Shown: in pieces, positions 1-5,633 of the stretch
Layout of the letters: every line of letters begins with the position of its first letter
Numbering within the stretch: position 1 is the stretch's first letter
Assembly (NCBI GenBank): GCA_013911345.1
Contig: JACETJ010000105.1
Span: forward strand, 1 to 5,633
DNA: 5,633 nt
Origin: Congregibacter sp.
GTDB lineage: Bacteria; Pseudomonadota; Gammaproteobacteria; Pseudomonadales; Halieaceae
Direction: 5' to 3'
Notes under the pieces: generated by a model
Seen by the model: the letters and a program-made list of their open reading frames with translations, nothing else
What the model was told of the DNA's origin: nothing
Databases searched by the model: none
Translations under genes and position numbers: made by a program

Positions 1-218
1 GCTAATACGCTAAAGCCGTTATCTTCATCGCCTTGCATTGTGGTCACGGCCATGACTCGCGGCGCGTAGCTACGAATCTCAATTTGTTCGACCTCCCACG
101 CCTGTTCCACGGTGTAGGCGGGTTCCTCGATGGCTTGTACTTTCAGGGTCATGACCGACAGTAACAGGGCCAACACAAAACCAGTCTGGCTAACGCCCTT
201 TGTAGGTGTGCACAGCAT
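1..218 (-). CDS. SOUL-family heme-binding protein, secreted (N-terminal part; cut by left window edge)
   Basis: The visible 72 codons begin with a signal peptide: Lys7, a hydrophobic core at about residues 13-25 (GFVLALLLSVMTL), then a V-Q-A cleavage site ending at Ala29. The mature part opens with EEPAYTVEQAWEVEQIEIR, then SYAPRVMAVT and a GDEDNGFSVLA stretch. The order E-x-P-x-Y-x-V, IEIR-x-Y-x-P, (V/A)-x-T-x-x-G-D and N-x-x-F-x-x-L-A is the usual start of SOUL/HBP proteins, whose characterised members bind heme; bacterial exported members mostly have unknown function. The ATG at 218-216 is the furthest possible start because an in-frame TGA lies five codons upstream (231-233). The ribosome binding site is weak (AGG, 7 nt before the ATG). 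The C-terminal part of the domain is outside the window, so completeness cannot be judged. Periplasmic location is inferred from the signal peptide. It lies 157 bp downstream of cysteine synthase on the same strand, and no functional link between the two is evident. Confidence 0.85.
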   Translation of the reverse strand, partial: MLCTPTKGVSQTGFVLALLLSVMTLKVQAIEEPAYTVEQAWEVEQIEIRSYAPRVMAVTTMQGDEDNGFSVL

Positions 219-226
219 AAGATTGC

Positions 227-265
227 CTATTCAGTAGAGAGTCACTCTTGAATACGACTGAATAG
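227..265 (-). promoter_or_regulatory. Inverted repeat overlapping the ribosome binding site of the SOUL gene (possible operator or mRNA hairpin)
   Basis: Two perfect 9-bp arms, CTATTCAGT (227-235) and ACTGAATAG (257-265), are separated by 21 bp. Inside lies a second perfect palindrome, AGAGTcACTCT (238-248). The outer repeat ends 8 nt before the SOUL start codon, and on the mRNA its last bases are part of the only Shine-Dalgarno-like AGG. A poor sigma70-like promoter can be proposed on the minus strand: TTGATC at 273-278, 18 bp spacer, TATTCA at 249-254, which matches only half of the -10 consensus. If that promoter is real, the repeats would sit over the -10 and early transcribed region, as an operator would. 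Function is inference only. Confidence 0.35.
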
Positions 266-324
266 CGGGTCGGATCAAATTCCCTGTTCGTCAGGAGTAG
301 ATTTCTACTGAGAGGCGAGGGTAG

Positions 325-343
325 GGCCTGCTGCGCGCAGGCC
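325..343 (-). terminator. GC-rich hairpin downstream of cysteine synthase (possible terminator)
   Basis: A perfect 7-bp stem GGCCTGC/GCAGGCC with a 5-nt loop begins about 33 nt past the cysteine synthase stop codon (TAG, 376-378). The stem is strong, but no run of T follows it on the minus strand (CTACCCTCGCC), so it is not a classic intrinsic terminator. It may act with Rho or simply protect the mRNA 3' end. A second small stem, AGTAGA/TCTACT, lies further downstream at 296-309. Confidence 0.35.
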
Positions 344-375
344 TGGATTTGCGTATTGCCGCGAGTTGTGGGCGT

Positions 376-1428
376 CTAAGCGCTCAGCACTGCGCTGGGT
401 GTGGAGCGTGCCAGCGACCACTCTTCGTCGGTCATTTCTGCCTCGATATCACCGAATAGCGGGGTAGAAAGGTATCGCTCTCCGGTATCGGGCAGCATGC
501 ACAAGATGACAGAGCCCGGCGCGGCGCGCTGCGCCACATCCAATGCTGCAGCAAACGTGGCGCCACAGGAGATGCCGCAAAAAATGCCTTCCTTTTGCGC
601 CAGCGCCTGCGCGGTAGCAAACGAAGTATCCGCCGATACCGGCACCACCTCGTCGATGTAACCCTTGTCGATGGACTCCTGAGCGACCAGCGGGATGAAA
701 TCCGGTGTCCAGCCCTGAATCATATGGGGTGCCCAAGCAGGGTGGCTGCCGCTGGCAGAGCCATCGTCCCGGCGCTCCTGCGCCCGACCATCAGATAACA
801 GCGCGGCGCCATCGGGCTCGGTGGTGATGATCTTCGTTTCTGGCCGCTCCGCACGGAGCACACGGGCTACGCCAGTGAGCGTGCCACCGGTGCCATAACC
901 CGAGACAAAGTAATCAAGCTGCTCACCTTCAAAGGTGTTCATGATCTCGCGCGCGGTGGTGCGCTCATGGATATCGGCATTGGCGGGGTTTTCAAATTGT
1001 CGTGCCATAAACCAGCCATTGGCTTCCGCCAGTTCCCGGCACTTAGTGACCATGCCCATGCCCTTCTCTTCCTTGGGCGTCAGAATGACCTTGGCACCGA
1101 GAAAGCGCATCAGCTTGCGGCGCTCAACCGAGAAGGTCTCCACCATCACCGACACAAACGGGTAGCCCTTGGCGGCACACACCATTGCTAACCCAATGCC
1201 GGTATTGCCTGAGGTGGCCTCGATCACTGTCTGACCTGGCTTCAGTTCGCCCGAGGCTTCTGCTGCTTCGATGATGCCCATGGCCAGCCGGTCTTTGACC
1301 GACCCGAGTGGGTTGAAGGCCTCGATCTTTGCCCACATTGTGACGTGATCAGGGGCAAGATGATTGATTTTGACAATGGGCGTGTCACCCACGGTCTCGA
1401 TGATGTTTTGAAATTTGCCGCGCGCCAT
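376..1428 (-). CDS. cysK: Cysteine synthase A (O-acetylserine sulfhydrylase), 350 aa
   Basis: This PLP enzyme of fold type II makes L-cysteine and acetate from O-acetyl-L-serine and sulfide in the cytoplasm, the last step of sulfate assimilation. Visible signatures are NPLGSVKDR with the PLP-binding Lys45, the substrate loop TSGNTG (72-77), the PLP phosphate loop GTGGT (179-183), the QGWTPDFIP segment (238-246), GISCGA (285-290) and LPDTGERYLST (312-322). The order and spacing fit CysK rather than cystathionine beta-synthase, and no regulatory CBS domains follow. At 350 aa it is longer than the roughly 320 aa usual for enterobacterial CysK. The extra length is a polar insert before QGW (about 209-233, with RAQERRDDG) and a longer C-terminal tail. 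The ATG at 1428 places the TP of the N-terminal strand as in E. coli CysK and has a weak GAAAG 2 nt upstream. A TTG at 1437 would add three residues, and an in-frame stop near 1468-1470 rules out anything longer. CysK-type activity is nearly certain; the sulfur donor could differ. Confidence 0.96.
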   Translation of the reverse strand: MARGKFQNIIETVGDTPIVKINHLAPDHVTMWAKIEAFNPLGSVKDRLAMGIIEAAEASGELKPGQTVIEATSGNTGIGLAMVCAAKGYPFVSVMVETFSVERRKLMRFLGAKVILTPKEEKGMGMVTKCRELAEANGWFMARQFENPANADIHERTTAREIMNTFEGEQLDYFVSGYGTGGTLTGVARVLRAERPETKIITTEPDGAALLSDGRAQERRDDGSASGSHPAWAPHMIQGWTPDFIPLVAQESIDKGYIDEVVPVSADTSFATAQALAQKEGIFCGISCGATFAAALDVAQRAAPGSVILCMLPDTGERYLSTPLFGDIEAEMTDEEWSLARSTPSAVLSA

Positions 1429-1586
1429 AGCTTTCAAGGCCGTAGATTGCTGTTTGGGAAGTGAACGCTACCCCAAGCGGCACAGTGCAGCAAGACAAAC
1501 GGGACAAGTCGGATGGTCGCCGAGCGCATTATTTTTCACAACGCTTGCCGTGGCCCTCCATCATCGAGCGCGCGGTTGCCAGCGAG
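1429..1586. other. Intergenic region between the GGDEF-EAL gene and cysteine synthase
   Basis: These 158 bp must hold the 3' end of the c-di-GMP gene transcript and any promoter of cysteine synthase. I see no hairpin followed by a T tract. On the minus strand an AATAAT hexamer near 1529-1534 resembles a -10 box but has no acceptable -35 at 16-18 bp. A short inverted repeat TTGGG/CCCAA (1454-1476, 13-nt loop) lies in the presumed leader of cysteine synthase. No small gene with a ribosome binding site was found. Confidence 0.4.
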
Positions 1587-3602
1587 TTAAAATGCAATTG
1601 GTTCGCCAAACCTCTGTTGTTGGAGCTTTGCTAGAAATTCCCCTGGTGACTTGGGCCGTCCCCGGAAAAACCCTTGATGCTCCCTGATGCCCACGTCAGT
1701 CAGCATTGATTCCTGTTTCGCGGTTTCGATCCCTTCTGCTATCAAATTGATGCCCAACGAGTTTGTTAGCTGGCGCACGTGTCTCAGAATTTCTAGGCCC
1801 CGTTGGGAGCTCGCGCCGTCAGTAACAAACTGCCTGTCGAGCTTCAGAATGTCGGCATCTACGTTCGCTATCCGCTCAAGGTTGCTATGGCCAACGCCAA
1901 AATCATCGATGGCAATTTTGACGCCAGAGTTTCGCAACACCACGAGATCTCCATCATCAATGATGGTGCCCATTGGCCCAGAGCTTTTTTCGCTGATCTC
2001 AATGACGAATCCCCGCAGGTCAGTTGGCTTACGTCGTAACTGTTCAATGACTCGGGACTTGAACGCGGAGCTTTTAAGCGCTTCGGCTGTGTAATTAAAA
2101 TGCACGTTAATCGGTGTCACTGACCGAATCGCCGAGAAAAGTCTCTGCCTCTTTTCCAGCAGGTGATTCATATAAGGGGCTTGCCACTCCAAAGTGACAA
2201 ACGTATTGAGATAGTGGTTGAGGGGCACGATCGAGCCATCTTTGAGCCGCCATCGCAGCAGGCACTCTGCGCCTGAGATGCGTTGCGTTGTTGTGTCGAA
2301 GAAAGGCTGCACTACGTAGCCAATTTGATCGGAGAGAATCGCCGCACCCACTTCGCGCGCAGGGATCTCCGTTTTCGATGCTGTTGTTGTGGAGGGTAAT
2401 ACAGAGATGGCTGGCCGCGTCAGCTCCGACACGCTTGGCACGGAGTCGCCCGGATGAAAGCGCACCAATGCGCCTTTGCCTTGCCGCTTGGCTTGCCGCA
2501 TGGCGATATCCGCTTCTGACGCGGCTTTCTCGTAGTCGCAGGACCCCTCTACCAGGGTCAGGCCAATACTGGCTGAGAGATGCAGTTCATCCCTCTGGTA
2601 GGCAATTTTCATGGGGCGTGTAGCTGCTTTGAGCTGAGAGGTTAGGCCCGGCACGTCGCCCTCTGGCACTGATTGCACAGCCAAGAACTCATCACCCCCC
2701 AAGCGGTATAAATCGCTGCTGGGGAGCAATTTCTGTAACCGCTCAGCAAACGCGCAAAGTGCCTTGTCACCGGCTCCATGGCCACAGAATGTATTGATAT
2801 TTTTAAAATTATCGAGATCTATCAGTGCAACAGCTAGCTGCGAACTTTCACCGGCTTCTGTCGCAGCGCTTTGCTGAAATCTCTTCTCTAATGCTGCCCT
2901 CGAAAACAGGCCTGTCAGGGAGTCACGCTCCCATCGATCGGCGAGATCAGCATAAGCTCGCATGAGTTGCTCACGGTTGTCATGGTAGGACTTCATGAGG
3001 AAATCGATCGCGAAATTGATCACCAAGGCCATTGCATAGGGTTGTAAGAAAGGGGCGAAGAGGTTCCAGGCCAACGAATCGTTTACGGCGGTGACGGAGC
3101 TTAGCTCCGCTCCACTCAGCCCGCCGGGCCGCGCAGCAAGCGCAGCCATTGCGGCGATAAGCAGACAGCTAACCCTGATGTTGCCGTTAAACTGTCCGGC
3201 TCTCAATGTTCCGATGACGCCGCAGTAAATACCAAATGCACCAATTTGCACGTTAAAGCCCAGATTATAGGTGCCTGCAAAGGTCGCAATGAGCGATGTA
3301 GCAAATACGGTCTCTGTGCGGAGCGCGGCCAGATTTGTAGCGGAGACCCGCATCAAAAGCGCGATGAAGTTGGCTATCCAAGGGATGCTTGCCAGCAAGG
3401 AGAAAAGTGAGACTTGTGCTGGCAATCGGCCACCCTGTGACCCACCCCAAAGCACCTCTAGGGCCGTAAGGGCGAGTTGAAGCGATAGCACCACCATGCA
3501 GGCATAGAAAGCTATTGCTATGGCGCGATGCCGAATTTCTAGCTCAGCTGTATCGATATCGCTGTGCGCGACAGATGCTGTTTCAGTCGTGGTGACTGAC
3601 AT
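1587..3602 (-). CDS. Membrane-bound GGDEF-EAL protein (bifunctional-type c-di-GMP cyclase/phosphodiesterase), 671 aa
   Basis: The protein is built to make and break cyclic di-GMP at the inner membrane. About six hydrophobic segments (near 27-49, 64-84, 98-115, 118-135, 142-157 and 178-203) form the N-terminal half. A linking helix leads to a GGDEF domain (about 227-382), then a Ser/Thr-rich linker and an EAL domain (about 412-660). GGDEF is intact (302-306), with Asp262, Asn270 and Asp279 at the metal and GTP positions. The RxxD inhibitory site is absent (PSSD, 294-297). The EAL motif reads ECLLRW (446-451), but the catalytic set is complete by spacing: Glu446, Asn503, Glu535, Asp566, Asp567, Lys587, Glu623, Gln643. 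Both activities are therefore possible; which one dominates cannot be read from sequence. The ATG is fixed by a strong AAGGAGGA. It is a tandem paralogue of the gene upstream, 183 bp away. The membrane region matches no sensor family I can name, and its signal is unknown. Confidence 0.96.
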   Translation of the reverse strand: MSVTTTETASVAHSDIDTAELEIRHRAIAIAFYACMVVLSLQLALTALEVLWGGSQGGRLPAQVSLFSLLASIPWIANFIALLMRVSATNLAALRTETVFATSLIATFAGTYNLGFNVQIGAFGIYCGVIGTLRAGQFNGNIRVSCLLIAAMAALAARPGGLSGAELSSVTAVNDSLAWNLFAPFLQPYAMALVINFAIDFLMKSYHDNREQLMRAYADLADRWERDSLTGLFSRAALEKRFQQSAATEAGESSQLAVALIDLDNFKNINTFCGHGAGDKALCAFAERLQKLLPSSDLYRLGGDEFLAVQSVPEGDVPGLTSQLKAATRPMKIAYQRDELHLSASIGLTLVEGSCDYEKAASEADIAMRQAKRQGKGALVRFHPGDSVPSVSELTRPAISVLPSTTTASKTEIPAREVGAAILSDQIGYVVQPFFDTTTQRISGAECLLRWRLKDGSIVPLNHYLNTFVTLEWQAPYMNHLLEKRQRLFSAIRSVTPINVHFNYTAEALKSSAFKSRVIEQLRRKPTDLRGFVIEISEKSSGPMGTIIDDGDLVVLRNSGVKIAIDDFGVGHSNLERIANVDADILKLDRQFVTDGASSQRGLEILRHVRQLTNSLGINLIAEGIETAKQESMLTDVGIREHQGFFRGRPKSPGEFLAKLQQQRFGEPIAF

Positions 3603-3609
3603 TGCAAAC

Positions 3610-3617
3610 TCCTCCTT
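3610..3617 (-). promoter_or_regulatory. Strong Shine-Dalgarno site of the downstream GGDEF-EAL gene
   Basis: AAGGAGGA on the minus strand lies 7 nt before the ATG at 3602, a near-perfect match to the 16S rRNA 3' end. It settles the start codon and predicts efficient translation. This is unlike the weak sites in front of cysteine synthase and the SOUL gene. Confidence 0.85.
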
Positions 3618-3756
3618 GAGTTTGATTTGCGAGGCGTGCGTTAGTCGTGCCGCTTGCTCTCTGCAACGAAGCTCTCTAACGTCAAATCGCCGAGAGAAAA
3701 ATTCTGTATCACCTTGCTCTGGCCAATCTTTATTAGTGTCCCGTCCGCATAAGTTG

Positions 3757-3793
3757 TAGGGAACTTTCGACCCTATCCGTGAAATTTATAGGG
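3757..3793 (-). repeat. Overlapping TAGGG/CCCTA inverted repeats at the end of the upstream GGDEF-EAL gene
   Basis: Three related short blocks lie in a row: TAGGG (3757-3761), CCCTAT (3771-3776) and ATAGGG (3788-3793). The middle block can pair with either neighbour, 6 bp with the block overlapping the stop codon (3786-3788) or 5 bp with the block further downstream, so the two stems exclude each other. No T tract follows directly on the minus strand, so a simple intrinsic terminator is not supported. The rest of the 183-bp gap (3603-3785) contains no recognisable riboswitch and no good promoter. A TTGACG hexamer near 3688-3693 resembles a -35 box but lacks a matching -10. Confidence 0.4.
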
Positions 3794-5633
3794 ATCGCTC
3801 GACTACAACTTTGCGATTTCCGCCAGAATGTTGGCCATCCGTGCCTTCTTGCGGTTTGGCGATCTGAGGCTCACGCCGCAATAGTGTGAAGAATTCAGAT
3901 TTTTCCATGGGCTTGCCTCTAAGGAAGCCTTGATGGGCAAATACGCCAAGATCTAGCAGGGTAGATTCTTGCTCAACGGTTTCAACGCCCTCTGCAATGA
4001 CGACGATATCAAGCTCGTCACACAGCGCTGTGACGTGCCTAATCGTTGCGCGCTGACGCGAATTCTCGTGAAGCTCTTGGATCAAGCTAGCGTCAAACTT
4101 TACAATGTTGACCTTCAACTGAGTCAGACGGTCGACGTTGCTGAGGCCTTTCCCGAAGTCATCCAGAGCATACTTTCCACCCATGGATAGGACCAAGTCT
4201 TGATGAGGGATGCCCTTCGCGAAGGAATCAGAGGAGTCTTTCTCGGATATTTCCACCACAAAGCCTGTCAGGTCCGACCTGATAAGTTTTTTAAATTTAG
4301 GGATTCTTTCAGAGACCCCCGACTGTACTAGCGCCTCTACGCTGAAATTGAAATGCACTCCTACATCCTTGATTTGGCGAGCCTCATCCAGAATCGCAAA
4401 GCGTGTGTCGGCAACGAATTGGTAGTACGGGGGTTGCCACTCCAAGGATATGAAAGTCGTGAGGAAATCTTCTAAGGGCACCAGAGAGCCATCATCAAGG
4501 TGCCACCTTAACAAGGCTTCTGCAGCAATAACCTCTCCGGTTCTTGCATCCATAATTGGCTGTAATGCAAAGTCGATCTGCCGGTCCAGAATTGCCTCGC
4601 CAACGGTAGCAGCCGGAATTTCCGATTTTGATTTCGTATCAACTAGAGCGAGATTTATCCCTCCGGGTAGCGGTCCAACAAAAGCCTGAGGGAAAGACTC
4701 TCCTTCTGTATATCCCAGCGCGAGGCTCTTGCCCCGACGTTTCGCTTTTCTCATTGCCAGATCTGCTTCTGCTATCAGCTGACTCAGCGTGATGTCAGGA
4801 GTCTTGGAGGTGGAATATCCGAGACTCATCGACATCGGTATGGATTGCTCTCCGAATGTGAATTCCACCTCGTCAGTTATGCACTCCAATAGCGAAGCGG
4901 CGGCGGTGTCTTTGTCGTCGCTGGCCATAATCATTAGAAATTCGTCCCCGCCAAGGCGCACGTGGGATGCGTCGGGCACAATTGTTTGTATGTGGTGGGC
5001 AATAAACTTGAGTGCTTCATCTCCAACTGCATGACCGAAAAAAGTATTGATGCTCTTGAAGTTGTCCAGATCGACCAGCGCCACAAGGACTCTTTTCTGA
5101 TGAGCTGCAGCCACTTTCAGCTGAATGTAAAACTCTTGTTGCAGTGCTGCTCGAGAATAAAAGCCGGTGAGCGGGTCGGTCTTGGCCATTTCTTGCAATT
5201 TTTCTGCGTCGTCTAAAAGCTTCAAGTGATACGCGTCATACGCCGTCAGGATCCGGGATATGACATGTGCCATTGTTGCGGCAATGGAGAACGGTATGAT
5301 CAGAGCAGCGGCAATGCCCCATGTGGCCGATATTGGAGAGGCTATTAACTCCATGATCGGCTCTCGAGTTGGGTTCATCAAGAAGCCAGTCGCTGCCAGC
5401 ATCCCGAACCATGCCAGACTCGCGTAGGCCCGTTTGGCCGAATACAGCATGGCAGTCAGAATCGAGCTGAATACTGCGGCCATTGCCGCGTGGGTGTGCC
5501 ATCCCAAGGTGTAAGGCCCAACGAACATGACTATCGAAAAAAAGACGAACAAAAGCCAAACCCGAGCAACCGCTAGCTGATGTGGGCTGACGCCGAGCCG
5601 TCTTGCCAGGAAGTTGCCGAGGTAAATACCACC
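3786..5633 (-). CDS. Membrane-bound GGDEF-EAL protein (bifunctional-type c-di-GMP cyclase/phosphodiesterase), 5' end outside window
   Basis: The 615 visible residues contain about four membrane helices (near 24-42, 48-64, 69-85 and 104-126), a linking helix, a GGDEF domain (about 153-308) and an EAL domain (about 338-585), then a polar, basic tail. GGDEF is intact (228-232), with Asp188, Asn196 and Asp205 at the GTP and metal positions; the RxxD inhibitory site is missing (PDAS, 220-223). The EAL domain has canonical EALLRW (372-377) and the full catalytic set Glu372, Asn429, Glu461, Asp491, Asp492, Lys512, Glu548, Gln568, so phosphodiesterase activity is likely and cyclase activity possible. 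A TTG at 5552 could be taken as the start, but the frame is open for 27 more codons to the edge. Those residues (ending LAVARVW) align with LAALRTE near residue 91 of the neighbouring paralogue. The true start is therefore probably some 60 or more codons beyond the edge. The membrane domain presumably senses an unknown signal. Confidence 0.95.
   Translation of the reverse strand, partial: GGIYLGNFLARRLGVSPHQLAVARVWLLFVFFSIVMFVGPYTLGWHTHAAMAAVFSSILTAMLYSAKRAYASLAWFGMLAATGFLMNPTREPIMELIASPISATWGIAAALIIPFSIAATMAHVISRILTAYDAYHLKLLDDAEKLQEMAKTDPLTGFYSRAALQQEFYIQLKVAAAHQKRVLVALVDLDNFKSINTFFGHAVGDEALKFIAHHIQTIVPDASHVRLGGDEFLMIMASDDKDTAAASLLECITDEVEFTFGEQSIPMSMSLGYSTSKTPDITLSQLIAEADLAMRKAKRRGKSLALGYTEGESFPQAFVGPLPGGINLALVDTKSKSEIPAATVGEAILDRQIDFALQPIMDARTGEVIAAEALLRWHLDDGSLVPLEDFLTTFISLEWQPPYYQFVADTRFAILDEARQIKDVGVHFNFSVEALVQSGVSERIPKFKKLIRSDLTGFVVEISEKDSSDSFAKGIPHQDLVLSMGGKYALDDFGKGLSNVDRLTQLKVNIVKFDASLIQELHENSRQRATIRHVTALCDELDIVVIAEGVETVEQESTLLDLGVFAHQGFLRGKPMEKSEFFTLLRREPQIAKPQEGTDGQHSGGNRKVVVERSL

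Noticed and set aside
401..1191. Several plus-strand and alternative minus-strand frames of 60-95 codons across cysteine synthase
   Set aside because: The conserved PLP-enzyme motifs all fall in one minus-strand frame; the others are Arg/Ala/Ser-rich compositional shadows.
1429..1586. Intrinsic terminator after the downstream GGDEF-EAL gene
   Set aside because: GC-rich bases are present, but no perfect stem of useful length followed by a T run could be found on the minus strand.
1687..2094. Plus-strand open frame of 135 codons
   Set aside because: It lies wholly inside the EAL domain of the minus-strand GGDEF-EAL gene, has no domain-like sequence and no ribosome binding site; it is a shadow of the real gene.
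3603..3785. Possible c-di-GMP riboswitch ahead of the downstream GGDEF-EAL gene
   Set aside because: A c-di-GMP riboswitch would be attractive here, but the GEMM-type conserved core and its two paired helices are not visible on the minus strand.
3736..3793. Mobile-element end (GTGTCCCGTCCGCAT plus short inverted repeats)
   Set aside because: No partner terminal repeat, target duplication or transposase is present in the window; only a partial CGGGACA similarity occurs near 1500.

Overview
The window carries four protein genes, all on the minus strand. In transcription order they are: a membrane-anchored GGDEF-EAL protein cut off by the right edge (3786-5633), a second complete GGDEF-EAL protein of the same build (1587-3602), a cysteine synthase A (376-1428), and the first 72 codons of a secreted SOUL-family heme-binding protein that runs off the left edge (1-218). 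The base composition is moderately GC-rich. Tandem six-helix GGDEF-EAL proteins, a CysK with a small insertion and an exported SOUL protein together suggest a free-living Gammaproteobacterium, possibly a marine or aquatic one. That assignment is inference; no rRNA or lineage marker is present.

Right half (1587-5633): the two cyclic-di-GMP enzymes are tandem paralogues. Both have a helical membrane region, a short cytoplasmic helix, a GGDEF domain and an EAL domain. Both keep the GGDEF motif and every residue expected for EAL catalysis. They also share departures from the family consensus: no RxxD inhibitory site, ND changed to NT in the metal and substrate loop, GR changed to GK near the end of the GGDEF domain, and a replaced segment just after the EAL motif. 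These point to one duplicated ancestor. The reading frame of the right-hand gene stays open to the window edge and the extra residues align with its neighbour, so its start lies outside the window. The 183 bp between the two genes hold overlapping small inverted repeats and a strong ribosome binding site for the downstream gene.

Left half (1-1586): cysteine synthase makes L-cysteine from O-acetylserine and sulfide. A GC-rich hairpin without a T tract follows it. The SOUL gene has a clear signal peptide and lies just downstream of a 9-bp inverted repeat that overlaps its weak ribosome binding site. Intergenic gaps of 157-183 bp make one tight operon unlikely; each gene probably has its own promoter, although no textbook promoter is visible.

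No mobile element, CRISPR array, tRNA or rRNA was seen, and there is no clear case for a wholly undescribed system. The most interesting part is the tandem c-di-GMP pair with its shared unusual catalytic-domain signature and uncharacterised membrane module.
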